Assembly: GCA_024235915.1 (NCBI GenBank)
Contig: JACKLO010000008.1
Location: forward strand, 124,001 to 188,000
DNA length: 64,000 bases
Source of the DNA: Burkholderiaceae bacterium
Lineage (GTDB): Bacteria; Pseudomonadota; Gammaproteobacteria; Burkholderiales; Burkholderiaceae_C
Direction of reading: 5' to 3'
Of this stretch, positions 27,206-35,053 are shown piece after piece (position 1 is the stretch's first letter; each line of letters opens with the position of its first letter). Made by a program: the position numbers and the translations under genes. The notes beneath the pieces were generated by a model. It had not been told where the DNA came from. It searched no databases and saw nothing but the letters and a program-made list of their open reading frames with translations.

Positions 27206-28263
27206 GCTTCTTCTTCCTCCCCGCCGGCATCATCGCCGCCCAGCTCGCGCTCGATCTGCTCGATGCTGGGCAGGCTGGTCTGCAGCTCAGGCGGCAGGGC
27301 TTCGACCAGCTGGTACTCGGCCACGCCGATGGGTTGCGCGTTGTTGCGCAGCGCGTATTCCGCCACCACCTTGTTCTTGTGTTTGCACAGCAGCAGCCCG
27401 ATGGTGGGGCCATCCTGCGGGTGCTTAACCTGGGCGTCCACGGCCGTGAGGTAGAAGCCCAGTTGCCCCAGGTGCTCAGGCTTGAACTTGCCGCCCTTGA
27501 GCTCGATCACCACGTAGCAGCGCAGCTTCAGGTGATAGAAGAGCAGGTCGATGAAGAACTCGTCGCCACCCACGTCCAGCAGCACCTGCCGGCCCACGAA
27601 GGCGAAGCCCGCACCCAGCTCCAGCAGGAACTCGGTGACGTGCTTGACCATCGCCTGCTCGATGGCGCGCTCGCCAGCCTCGCGCCCCAGGCCCAGGAAG
27701 TCCAGGCGGTAGGGGTCCTTCAGCGACTCACGGGCCAGGTCGGAGTGCGGCTCCGGCAAGGTGAGGTCGAAGTTCGTCACCGCCTGGCCGGTGCGCTCCA
27801 GCAGCCGGGTTTCGATGTGGATGTTCAGCACGTTGCGCGACCACCCGTGCTCGATGGCGGCGCCGGCGTAGGCCATGCGCTGTGCGCTGTCTTTCAGGCG
27901 CGTCAGCAGCACCAGGTTGTGGCCCCAGGGCAATCGTCCAACAAGCTGTTGGACGATTGGCTCGTCGGGCCAGGCCTCGGCGAAAGCGCGCATGTACATC
28001 AGGTTGGCGCGCGAAAAGCCCCTCATGTCCGGGAAGGCGGTACGCAGGTCGTGCGCCAGCCGCTCGATGACCTTGGCGCCCCAGCCTTGATCGGCCTGCC
28101 GCGCCAGGATGTCGCGCCCGATCTGCCAGTACAGCAGCACCAGCTCGCGGTTGACGGCCAGCGTGGCGCGCTGCTGCGCGCCGTGGATGCGGTGCTTCAG
28201 CTCCGCCAGCCACTCGGCATAACCCTGGGGCGGGGACGTCAGGCTGGCCGGGCGCTCGCTCAT
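27202..28263 (-). CDS. YhcG/DUF1016 family PD-(D/E)XK nuclease
   Basis: A 353-residue protein with the DUF1016 N-terminal domain (LLYWQIGRDI, GWGAKVIERLAHDL, FSRANLMYMRAFAEAWP, LPWGHNLVLL). The C-terminal YhcG PD-(D/E)XK nuclease domain has EFFIDLLFYHLKLRCYVVIELK near 235-256, supplying the E/D...ExK active site. The family occurs widely beside type I restriction genes. The start overlaps the methyltransferase stop and the end overlaps the helicase start. Confidence 0.9.
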   Translation of the reverse strand: MSERPASLTSPPQGYAEWLAELKHRIHGAQQRATLAVNRELVLLYWQIGRDILARQADQGWGAKVIERLAHDLRTAFPDMRGFSRANLMYMRAFAEAWPDEPIVQQLVGRLPWGHNLVLLTRLKDSAQRMAYAGAAIEHGWSRNVLNIHIETRLLERTGQAVTNFDLTLPEPHSDLARESLKDPYRLDFLGLGREAGERAIEQAMVKHVTEFLLELGAGFAFVGRQVLLDVGGDEFFIDLLFYHLKLRCYVVIELKGGKFKPEHLGQLGFYLTAVDAQVKHPQDGPTIGLLLCKHKNKVVAEYALRNNAQPIGVAEYQLVEALPPELQTSLPSIEQIERELGGDDAGGEEEEA

Positions 28264-31061
28264 GCGGCAGCCTTTCGGGCGGCCTTCTTGGCCGGAGCCG
28301 CCTTGGCCGGCTTGGCCGAACTCAGCTTCGCCACCATCTTGCTGTACAGGTCGAACAGCTTCTCCAGGCGCTCCGTATCGTTCTTGAAGCGGCGGCCGAT
28401 GTAGATGCGTTCCAGCACCTCGTCGTTGTGCTCATGCGCCTTGCGCACATTCTCCGGCATGGTCTCCGGGTCGTAGAGGTCTGCGATCGTGGCAGGGAAA
28501 TGGGCCTCTCGAGCGAGCAGGATGTTCTCGGCGCAGCGAGTAAGGTCAGTCTTGTTCTGCTCGGTGAGTTGCGGCACGGGGAAGGTGTTCCAGCCGAGGG
28601 TGTTGGAGTAAGAGAAGTCCGTACGCATCCGAACGCAAACCGTGCCAATCCAGACCCAGTGCAGGCGGGATGCGATCAAGGCCATGTTCCACAGTGGAGC
28701 GTCGTACAGAGCGAAGCACTTATTGCTCGGCACAGCGCCTCGGTCTATGAGTCCGACGGGAAGAAAAGGTCTGTTCTCTGAACTGACGCCAGGCACCACA
28801 ATGGTCTGGAACCGTGCTTCATTCATCCGCTGAAACTGGTGCGAACGAAATGCAATCTCTTTGGCGGTTGCGCCACCCTTCTGCCGCGACTCTCGGACCA
28901 GCTCTACCCGCTTTCTCACGACTGGAATCGAAATGGCTTCAGCGAGCTCTTCGTCAGAGATCCAAAGACAATGCCTCGGAACGCCTCGAATGAATTCCGA
29001 GGACCCGTAAATCCGACGAGTGAAACGCGATGCTTGATCGGCAGAAAGATCCAGCGCTTCCAGTTCTCGAGCATCCATAAGCAAGTGACCGCCGTCGATC
29101 GGCGTATTGCCAAAGGTCATCTCAGCTTGCTGACACATCGGGCTGCTGGCCTTTTCGACCTCAATGTTTGCGCCCGCGATCAAGTAGCCATTGATGTTGT
29201 CGGCGAGCTTCACGATCAAGCTACCGTCGTCGGCCAATGACATCAAGCGTCGAGCGCCCCGGACATTCCGGCCAAAGCCCACGATGGCAACGGTCACCCC
29301 GGCGTTCTTGCTGGCGAGGTTCTGCCACTTGAAGCTGGTGTGCGCGAAGAAGATTTCACAACCAGCCGAGAACAGCATGGACCAGAGCGTTGGAACCTGG
29401 ATGCCTTGACATGCTGAGTTCGTGGTCACAAAGGCGGCGAGTGCAGTACCGTGCCCCATGTAGTCGCTGGCCTTGATGAACCATCCAGATACGTAGTCGA
29501 GCGACTTCCAGTTCTTGCATCGGTGCGCGAAGAGGCTTTGGATGTCGTCCTTTTGCGCGCCGTCCTGCCACCTGGCGCCCAAATACGGTGGATTGCCGAG
29601 TATGTAGGTTTCGCCGCCTTCGTTCTCGAAGTCGATCTCCGTCTGGTTCAGCGGCGTCCCAAACAAGTCATCTGCCGTCACCTTGACGCCTGTTCCGGTG
29701 GGCGGACAGATCGACAGCCAATCCAACCGCAACGCATTCCCACAAACAATCCAGTTCTCGGCCGTCAGCGGAAGGAACTCCGCCAGCGCGTCCTTCTGCC
29801 CGCGGTAGAGCACGTCGCACTGGAACTCGGCAATGATCAGTGCCAGCCGCGCGATCTCGGCCGGAAAGTCCCGCAGTTCGATCCCGCGGAAGTTCGTCAG
29901 CGGGATCTCGCTGCCCAGGTGCGACTCACCACGCCGGCGGTTGATCTCCGCCTCGATCTCCCGCATCTGCTTGTAGGCGATGACGAGGAAGTTGCCGCTG
30001 CCGCAGGCCGGGTCGAAGACGCGGATGCGCGCCATGCGCTTGCGCAGGTTCAGCAGCTTGATCTTGTTGTCGCCCGCAGCCTCCAGCTGCGCACGCAGGT
30101 CGTCCAGGAACAGCGGGTTCAGCACCTTCAGGATGTTGGGCACGCTGGTGTAGTGCATGCCCAGCTCGCCGCGCTCGTCCTCGTCGGCCACCGCCTGGAT
30201 CATGCTGCCGAAGATGTCGGGGTTGATCTGCTTCCAGTTCAGCGTGCCGGCGTGCAGCAGGTAGGTGCGCGCCATGCGGGTGAAGCGCGGCACCTCGGCG
30301 CTGCCGGAGAACAAGCCGCCGTTCACGTACGGGAATGCGTCGGCCCAGCGCGGCAGGTTGGCAGCGGCACGGTCGGCGATCTTCACGTTCATCGCGCGGA
30401 AGATCTCGGACAGCACCTGGTGCGTGTTACCGGCGTCGCGGTCGCTCATCTGCTCCACGGTACGGGTGAACAGCGCCTCGCCGTTGAAGATGTCGGTGTC
30501 CTCGGCGAAGAAGCAGAAGATCAGCCGGGCCATGAAGTGGTTCATGTCCCCGCGGCGCTCGGCCATCGCCCAGCTGGGGTTCTCGCGCAGCAGCTCGACG
30601 TACAGCTTGTTCAGGCGGCCGGTGGCGCGCACGTCGATGGGGTTGTCCTTGATCTCCTTGACGGTGGAGATCCCGGCCAGCGGCAGGAAGAAGCCGAAGT
30701 GATCGGGGAAGCTGGGGTAATCGCAGGCGACGGTTTCGCCGGCAGTCAGGTCTTCTGCCTCGAGCGTCTGGCCGTCGGTGGCCAGGATGAACTTGGCTTT
30801 GCCCTTGGCGGTGGCCGGGCTGCTGCGCAGCGCCTGCAGACCGGCCCCGGTGCCGCCGGACGGGCAGACAGCGATGTGGATGTTGTTGCGCTGGAGCACG
30901 CCACCAGGCACGTCGGATGCATTGTTGTTGCCGGCGCGCAGGCGCTTGAGCGCAGTGTCCTTGTTGCCGAAGGCGGCCAGGAAGGCGAAGGGAAACTCGG
31001 CAGCGTCGAAGGGCTGGAGTGCCAGGTCAGAGATGGCTTGTTCGATTTCTACGGCGTTCAT
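28260..31061 (-). CDS. Large class I SAM-dependent DNA methyltransferase
   Basis: A 933-residue protein from the ATG at 31061; the frame open to 31151 is read-through. Motif I DPACGSGNFL is near residue 345 and motif IV ILGNPPYLG near 487, which indicates N6-adenine methylation of the MmeI/YeeA/PglX type. The N-terminal 300 residues are the helical domain of such proteins, without an obvious PD-(D/E)XK site. The C-terminal 400 residues should hold target recognition. Bases about 28500-29450, coding for that part, look clearly less GC-rich than the rest, consistent with an exchanged recognition domain. A short Lys/Ala-rich tail ends the protein. It is the first of four coupled genes. Confidence 0.9.
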   Translation of the reverse strand: MNAVEIEQAISDLALQPFDAAEFPFAFLAAFGNKDTALKRLRAGNNNASDVPGGVLQRNNIHIAVCPSGGTGAGLQALRSSPATAKGKAKFILATDGQTLEAEDLTAGETVACDYPSFPDHFGFFLPLAGISTVKEIKDNPIDVRATGRLNKLYVELLRENPSWAMAERRGDMNHFMARLIFCFFAEDTDIFNGEALFTRTVEQMSDRDAGNTHQVLSEIFRAMNVKIADRAAANLPRWADAFPYVNGGLFSGSAEVPRFTRMARTYLLHAGTLNWKQINPDIFGSMIQAVADEDERGELGMHYTSVPNILKVLNPLFLDDLRAQLEAAGDNKIKLLNLRKRMARIRVFDPACGSGNFLVIAYKQMREIEAEINRRRGESHLGSEIPLTNFRGIELRDFPAEIARLALIIAEFQCDVLYRGQKDALAEFLPLTAENWIVCGNALRLDWLSICPPTGTGVKVTADDLFGTPLNQTEIDFENEGGETYILGNPPYLGARWQDGAQKDDIQSLFAHRCKNWKSLDYVSGWFIKASDYMGHGTALAAFVTTNSACQGIQVPTLWSMLFSAGCEIFFAHTSFKWQNLASKNAGVTVAIVGFGRNVRGARRLMSLADDGSLIVKLADNINGYLIAGANIEVEKASSPMCQQAEMTFGNTPIDGGHLLMDARELEALDLSADQASRFTRRIYGSSEFIRGVPRHCLWISDEELAEAISIPVVRKRVELVRESRQKGGATAKEIAFRSHQFQRMNEARFQTIVVPGVSSENRPFLPVGLIDRGAVPSNKCFALYDAPLWNMALIASRLHWVWIGTVCVRMRTDFSYSNTLGWNTFPVPQLTEQNKTDLTRCAENILLAREAHFPATIADLYDPETMPENVRKAHEHNDEVLERIYIGRRFKNDTERLEKLFDLYSKMVAKLSSAKPAKAAPAKKAARKAAA

Positions 31062-31182
31062 CGGTGTGCGAGCGCTCCTAGGGCGCTGCAGCATGGTAGC
31101 AACCGCAACGCGAGGCCGAACGAGGAGAGCAAGCGGACTCGATACCTTCATGCCTCACCTGCATCCGACCCTTGGCCAAGCC

Positions 31183-31395
31183 TCACACTTCAGGGCCGCG
31201 CAATTCGGCCATCGACGCCAATCGCTGGCCGTTGACGTAGGCCGCGCCATCCCTCGCCTCGATCAGCATCGCCCCGAAGGCACCGTGCCATACGTAGCGT
31301 TGCGTCCTCTCGGTGGCCAGGTCGAGAGGCTGCTGGTCGGCCAACTGTGTACCGAGCAGCACCTCGGGTAGTACGGGCAAGTTCGTCGCAGTCAT
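31183..31395 (-). CDS. Small 70-residue protein, function unknown, behind a LexA-like box
   Basis: A 70-residue ORF between the relaxase and the methyltransferase genes on the same strand. It looks protein-like (mixed hydrophobic/charged, no repeats, one central YVWHGAFGAMLIEARDG stretch), but I recognise no family. No good Shine-Dalgarno precedes the ATG. It lies 121 bp before the methyltransferase and 47 bp after the LexA-like site, so it could be the first gene of an SOS-controlled defence operon or a leader peptide. It could also be a small regulator belonging to the mobilisation genes. Confidence 0.55.
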   Translation of the reverse strand: MTATNLPVLPEVLLGTQLADQQPLDLATERTQRYVWHGAFGAMLIEARDGAAYVNGQRLASMAELRGPEV

Positions 31396-31441
31396 GTCAG
31401 TCGGAAGGCTCGTTTGCTACGCCATTTCAGCTTCTGCCGAT

Positions 31442-31488
31442 TACTGTACATTCATCCAGTATTATGCGCTACCGTCCCCTTCTGTAAC
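31442..31488 (-). promoter_or_regulatory. Sigma70-like promoter overlapped by a LexA-like SOS box
   Basis: On the minus strand, GTTACA (31488-31483), a 16-bp spacer and CATAAT (31466-31461) form a fair sigma70 promoter. Immediately downstream, 31461-31442 reads as TACTGG-N8-ACAGTA on the minus strand, which is TACTGT-N8-CCAGTA on the plus strand. That differs at one base from the ideal TACTGT-N8-ACAGTA seen in strong SOS boxes. The site would cover the start of transcription for the 70-residue ORF and possibly the methyltransferase cassette. Confidence 0.6.
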
Positions 31489-31587
31489 CGCCAAAGCCAG
31501 CCGACGTCGGCTGGGTCGTCGCGGCGCTGTAGAGACGGACGCAGTGCCGACCGCTTCGATCCTTGCGACGCTGTCGCAACAATCGGG

Positions 31588-32553
31588 TCAGCGGCTCGGC
31601 TCGACTCCCATACGCGCTTGGCCTGGAACTGGTGTTGCTGCCCTGTCCAGACCGGGTGCAGGGCTTGCCGCGCATATGTCGCGGACAAAGTGCGCAATCG
31701 ACCGTGCAAGTTGCCGATCGCGCGCGTCCCCGGACATCGCTAGCGCCTGGCCCACGTGCATCCACGCTTCGACGGCCTGCGCCCGCGTCGCCTTCGCCGC
31801 GGCCGTGGCCTTGGTTCCCGCCCGCGTGGTTCGCAAGCGCCCGTCCTGCCGAGCCTTCAGCCGCCACAGGGTGTCGTAGTTTCTGTCCCGCCCGCGGGTC
31901 GCCTGGCGCGTCGCTTCGGCCTCGATCCCTTGGTCACGCAGCTTCTCCGCGAATGTCTCGCGCCACCGATGCAGGTCGGCCTTTCGCGGATTCAGGCGTT
32001 TGCCATGCCGAGACTCGGCTCGGACGCTGATATGCACGTGCGGGTTGGCCTGATGGTCGTGCAGCACCATCACGTACTTCTGGTCCGCCAGCTCGGCCTT
32101 GGCGAACTCACGCGCTGCACGCTGCACCGCCAGCGGGTCGGTGCCCCTGGGCATCGACAACATGACGTTGTAGGCCTCCCTCCGGTCGCCGATGTCTTCG
32201 ATAAAGGTGCCGCCGTAGCGCCAGTCTTCCGCCAGCCCGTGCAGCGCTGATTTGCCGCGCGAGATGTCGCCGCGGTCGTCCTCGATGTCGAGGCGGCCGT
32301 TCTTGCTGATGTAGCGGAAGTGGGCGGCGATGGCCTTCATGCCACGCCCGCCCCCCGTGACCTTCACCATCACTTGCGGCGCCCGACGCACCACGGTGGC
32401 CTCGATGCGAGCACGGATGGCGGCGGCCCGCTGATGTGCGCCGAGCCCGCTCAGCTTGGGTTGCGGTCGGGTGTGCACGATCCGGTTGCCCGGATAGAAG
32501 AGCCGGTCGCCCCACTGGAGCAGAACGCCGTCGATGCTCTGAGCTTGGGTCAT
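31588..32553 (-). CDS. Relaxase, MobA/VirD2-like (MOBP-type)
   Basis: A 321-residue protein from the ATG at 32553; the ORF open to 32781 is upstream read-through over mobC. The three-histidine metal motif HDHQANPHVHISV lies near residues 147-160. Upstream are GRGMKAIAAHFRYISKNGRL and a candidate nucleophile region with conserved Tyr (RYISKNG, WRYGGTF). Relaxases nick at oriT and pilot the strand through the coupling protein. It is short for a MOBP relaxase because no primase/LPD domain is attached; the separate LPD7 gene at 17.8 kb may supply that part. It overlaps the MobC-like gene start-to-stop. Confidence 0.88.
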   Translation of the reverse strand: MTQAQSIDGVLLQWGDRLFYPGNRIVHTRPQPKLSGLGAHQRAAAIRARIEATVVRRAPQVMVKVTGGGRGMKAIAAHFRYISKNGRLDIEDDRGDISRGKSALHGLAEDWRYGGTFIEDIGDRREAYNVMLSMPRGTDPLAVQRAAREFAKAELADQKYVMVLHDHQANPHVHISVRAESRHGKRLNPRKADLHRWRETFAEKLRDQGIEAEATRQATRGRDRNYDTLWRLKARQDGRLRTTRAGTKATAAAKATRAQAVEAWMHVGQALAMSGDARDRQLARSIAHFVRDICAASPAPGLDRAATPVPGQARMGVEPSR

Positions 32554-33143
32554 GACCGCGCTCCTGGCTGGGTTGCGCCGCTGCGGCGCTGTTGCATACC
32601 CCTGCCCCGGCGGGGCTGCAGGTCGACAAGCGCACGCGTGAGGTGATCGAGGTGCTCGCGCACGTCGATGCTCAACGTGGTCAACATCGGCCAGTACTCC
32701 TCGGCGGGCCTGAGGGCGCCCTGGCGCAATAGCGACACCAGGTGGCTCAGGTTGCGGCTGAACGTCGACAGATCGGCACACGCCGCGATCAGCGCCCCGA
32801 CGGTCTCGGCGCGGTCGCTGGCCGGCATCGGTACCGGTTGCCCCGCCAGCAAGTCAGCGACGAAGTCGCCCGGAGGCTGCCCCGCCAGACGGGCAGCAGC
32901 GAGGACCGCAGATGCGTCAGCGCGGGACATGCGGAGCGTGAGCCGCACGCGGCTCACGTCGTGCGCTTTGAGGCGAGGCGGCCTGGCCTCTCTGACTGGC
33001 TCAGGAGGGCCGCCCAGAGCCTCTGCAAGCGTCGCCCGGACCCAGCCTGAGGGCGACGTGCCAGCCAGCTTTGCGCGCTCAACCAGCGCGGCTTTCAGAC
33101 CATGCAGATCGACGCTGAGTCGATCACGTGACGAGGGTGCCAT
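32550..33143 (-). CDS. MobC-like relaxosome accessory protein
   Basis: A 197-residue protein. The ATG at 33143 is chosen over upstream starts because AGGAGG lies 7 bp before it (33151-33156). The N-terminal 40 residues resemble a ribbon-helix-helix DNA-binding unit (SVDLHGLKAALVERAKLAGTS PSGWVRATLAEAL). A second similar segment follows (VRLTLRMSRADASAVLAAARLAG), then the helical MobC-type C-terminus (LSTFSRNLSHLVSLLRQG). Such proteins bind oriT and help the relaxase. It is divergent from the StbA-like gene. Confidence 0.75.
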   Translation of the reverse strand: MAPSSRDRLSVDLHGLKAALVERAKLAGTSPSGWVRATLAEALGGPPEPVREARPPRLKAHDVSRVRLTLRMSRADASAVLAAARLAGQPPGDFVADLLAGQPVPMPASDRAETVGALIAACADLSTFSRNLSHLVSLLRQGALRPAEEYWPMLTTLSIDVREHLDHLTRALVDLQPRRGRGMQQRRSGATQPGARS

Positions 33144-33298
33144 ACCCGAGCCTCCTGACATGCGGAGCGTGTCAGACAACGGCGCCACCGCGCCTATCTC
33201 TGCACTCACCTCATGCCTTCAGCATCACGCAGAACCCCAGCGCTTTCGCGATGATTTTTGGCTCTGATTCATCAGGGACCGCCACCCCGGCGGCGCCG
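33144..33298. other. Presumed oriT region between relaxosome and Stb genes
   Basis: About 155 bp between the divergent mobC-like and stbA-like genes. In R388 and relatives the origin of transfer lies exactly here, between stbA and the relaxosome genes. I could not find a convincing nic consensus or a strong inverted repeat by eye, so the assignment rests on context alone. The segment around 33220-33275 (ATGCCTTCAGCATCAC, GATGATTTTTGG, TGATTCATCAGG) is the least GC-rich part and is the likeliest nic/hairpin site. Confidence 0.45.
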
Positions 33299-33808
33299 AT
33301 GATGCGGGTCATGAACCGAGTCCGGGACATCAGCGAACCGACCGCGTGCCAGATGCGGGTCGAATCCGAATCGGGTCCGAATCAGGACCAAGTCGAATCC
33401 GAGTCGGTGCTGATCCACCCCGCCAAGGTGCTTGCGCCAAGCTCGCCCCCAGGCCGTCGCAACCGCAAAGGCCGGGCCTTCGAAGACCAGATCGCACGCC
33501 TTCGCGCTGAGGGCTACACGCTGGAAGCGATCCGCGATGCCCTAGCCGCGGTGGGCGTGCACGTCAGCAAGAGCACTGTGCAGCGCGAGGCAGCCCGCGA
33601 GGCGAAGCGGTCGCAGGCACCAGGGGTTGCCGCCCCCCCTGCCAAGCATGTGATTGCCAGCGCTACGCCCAGCCTGTTGCCGACGGCTCTGTCACCGGCG
33701 ACGCCGGCCACATCCCCAACCCCGGCAAACCGCCGCAGCGGCAAGGACATCGCCGAGGCCTTTGTTCGCGGCCGCGTCACCAACCCCCTTATCTGCCCCA
33801 GGAGCTGA
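33299..33808 (+). CDS. StbA-like plasmid DNA-binding protein
   Basis: Up to 169 residues if it starts at the ATG pair at 33299. A start at the GTG at 33407 is also in frame and would leave the direct repeats outside the gene; no ribosome site decides. The core, AFEDQIARLRAEGYTLEAIRDALAAVGVHVSKSTVQRE, is a helix-turn-helix of the StbA/replication-regulator type. The C-terminus is Pro/Ala-rich with a conserved end (GKDIAEAFVRGRVTNPL). It is followed by StbB- and StbC-like genes, as in R388, where StbA positions the plasmid at the nucleoid and stabilises it. Confidence 0.65.
   Translation: MMRVMNRVRDISEPTACQMRVESESGPNQDQVESESVLIHPAKVLAPSSPPGRRNRKGRAFEDQIARLRAEGYTLEAIRDALAAVGVHVSKSTVQREAAREAKRSQAPGVAAPPAKHVIASATPSLLPTALSPATPATSPTPANRRSGKDIAEAFVRGRVTNPLICPRS
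33359..33407. repeat. Pair of 16-bp direct repeats at the start of the stb operon
   Basis: GTCGAATCCGAATCGG at 33359-33374 and GTCGAATCCGAGTCGG at 33392-33407 differ at one base and are 33 bp apart (start to start). A partial third copy (GGTCCGAATCAGG) lies between them. They encode VESES twice if the upstream ATG is used. StbA of R388 binds direct repeats upstream of its own gene, so this could be an operator or partition-like site. Confidence 0.55.
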
Positions 33809-33812
33809 GCCG

Positions 33813-34550
33813 ATGAAACTTGCCGTCATCAACTTCTCCGGCAACGTGGGCAAGACCACCGTGGCCCGGCACCTGCTGCTGCCCCGCATCCCGGGCGCGG
33901 AGATGATCGCCGTCGAGAGCCTGAACGCGGACGATGGCCAGGGCCAAGCCCTGCGTGGCCGGCAGTTCGGCGCGCTGCAGGAGTACCTGCAGACCGTGGA
34001 CAGCGTGGTGGTCGACATCGGCGCCAGCAACGTCGAGGACCTGATGACCTTGATGCGCCGGTACCGCGGTAGCCACGACGACTTCGACGTCTTCATCGTG
34101 CCGACCGTGCCCGCCCTGAAGCAGCAGCAGGACACCATCGCCACACTGGCCGAACTGGCGCAGCTGGGTGTGCCGGCCAGCCGCATCAGGCTGGTGTTCA
34201 ACATGGTGGAAGACGGCGTCGACCCGGCGCAGGCCTTCGAGACCCTGCTGGCCTTCCTGGCCGAGCAACCGATCGCCCTGGCCAACACGGCCTGCCGGCT
34301 GGGCGCCAACGAGATCTACGAACGCATCAAGGGCAGCGAAACCGATCTGCAGGCGCTGGCCCGGGACGAGACCGACTACAAGGCGCTCATCGCCCGGGCC
34401 GAGGGCGCAGTGGCCAAGCTGGCATTGGCGCAAAGACTGGCCGTGCGCCGGCTGGCGGCGGGTGTGGTGCCCGAGCTAGACGCGTGTTTTGCGGCACTGG
34501 GCCTGGCTTCGTCCTTCGCCGGCCAGGCTGATGCGGCAGCCGAGTCGTGA
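33813..34550 (+). CDS. StbB-like ParA-type ATPase
   Basis: A 245-residue protein. The P-loop is INFSGNVGKTTVARHLL near residues 6-22 (deviant Walker A with N/V before GKTT, as in StbB rather than classical ParA). VDSVVVDIGASNVEDL near 62-77 is the Walker B-like strand, and VFIVPTVPALKQQQDT is the next loop. An AGGAG-like site (CAGGAGC) is 8 bp upstream. In R388 StbB is needed for conjugation and opposes StbA in positioning the plasmid. The ORF open upstream to 33654 overlaps the stbA-like gene in another frame. Confidence 0.78.
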   Translation: MKLAVINFSGNVGKTTVARHLLLPRIPGAEMIAVESLNADDGQGQALRGRQFGALQEYLQTVDSVVVDIGASNVEDLMTLMRRYRGSHDDFDVFIVPTVPALKQQQDTIATLAELAQLGVPASRIRLVFNMVEDGVDPAQAFETLLAFLAEQPIALANTACRLGANEIYERIKGSETDLQALARDETDYKALIARAEGAVAKLALAQRLAVRRLAAGVVPELDACFAALGLASSFAGQADAAAES

Positions 34551-34576
34551 ACCGCCCGACCACGGCGCGATAAGCG

Positions 34577-35008
34577 TTGATCGCCGAGGCCTTGGGCGAC
34601 GTGGCCCAGCTCGTCGATCGCGTCGAGGCGCTGGCCCCGGCGATGGACGAAGCCCGCCAGGCGCTGGACCAGACCAGTGCCGCACTGGCCCGCCAGGCCG
34701 AGGCCTTCGAACGCCGGATGAGCGCCCTGGCAGAGAACGCGCAGACGCTGGCCGTGCGCCACATCGCGCGCCGGACGGCTGCGCTGACCCGGGAGTCGAT
34801 GGACGCCCAATCCCGGGCCATGGCCGACGCCGCGCGGGCACTGTTTGCCGCGGAGATCCACCCTGCCCTGCAGCACCTGGCACTGCCTTTGCGGCAGATG
34901 GTGGCGCGGATGAACCGGCCGTGGTTGACGTGGCTGTCGCATGCGGCGACGGCGGTGGTGTCGTCGATCATCACGAGCGCCGTGATCCTGTACCTTGGCT
35001 TGGAATGA
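34577..35008 (+). CDS. StbC-like membrane-anchored coiled-coil protein
   Basis: A 143-residue protein beginning at a TTG (34577), 26 bp after the stbB-like stop. Residues 1-110 form an Ala/Arg/Glu-rich coiled coil (LAPAMDEARQALDQTSAALA). A single C-terminal transmembrane helix follows (about 120-140, TAVVSSIITSAVILYLGL). Small proteins of this type follow StbB in R388-like operons (StbC, function unknown) and resemble MobE/MobX proteins. Membrane anchoring suggests it tethers the Stb/relaxosome complex; this is inference. Confidence 0.6.
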   Translation: MIAEALGDVAQLVDRVEALAPAMDEARQALDQTSAALARQAEAFERRMSALAENAQTLAVRHIARRTAALTRESMDAQSRAMADAARALFAAEIHPALQHLALPLRQMVARMNRPWLTWLSHAATAVVSSIITSAVILYLGLE

Positions 35009-35010
35009 AA

Positions 35011-35038
35011 GCGGCCGGCCCGGCTACGGGCGGGCCGC
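35011..35038. terminator. Hairpin between convergent stbC-like and DUF932 genes
   Basis: GCGGCCGGCCCG (35011-35022), a GCTA loop and CGGGCGGGCCGC (35027-35038) form a 12-bp stem with one mismatch. It lies 3 bp after the stbC-like stop and 16 bp before the end of the opposing DUF932 gene. There is no T-run, but the position favours a bidirectional terminator. Confidence 0.6.
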
Positions 35039-35053
35039 GCCGGGGGATGGCAT

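Noticed and set aside
25514..27454. 646-codon plus-strand open frame
   Set aside because: Antisense shadow of the helicase and YhcG genes; Val/Asp/His-rich with no recognisable motif.
29451..31235. 594-codon plus-strand open frame
   Set aside because: Antisense of the methyltransferase, which has intact DPACGSG and NPPY motifs.
33144..33298. A nic consensus (ATCCTG type) in the presumed oriT
   Set aside because: No such sequence was found on either strand in this interval, so only the region is annotated, not a site.
33359..33407. CRISPR-like or iteron array
   Set aside because: Only two near-identical 16-bp units and one partial copy; too few and not regularly spaced.
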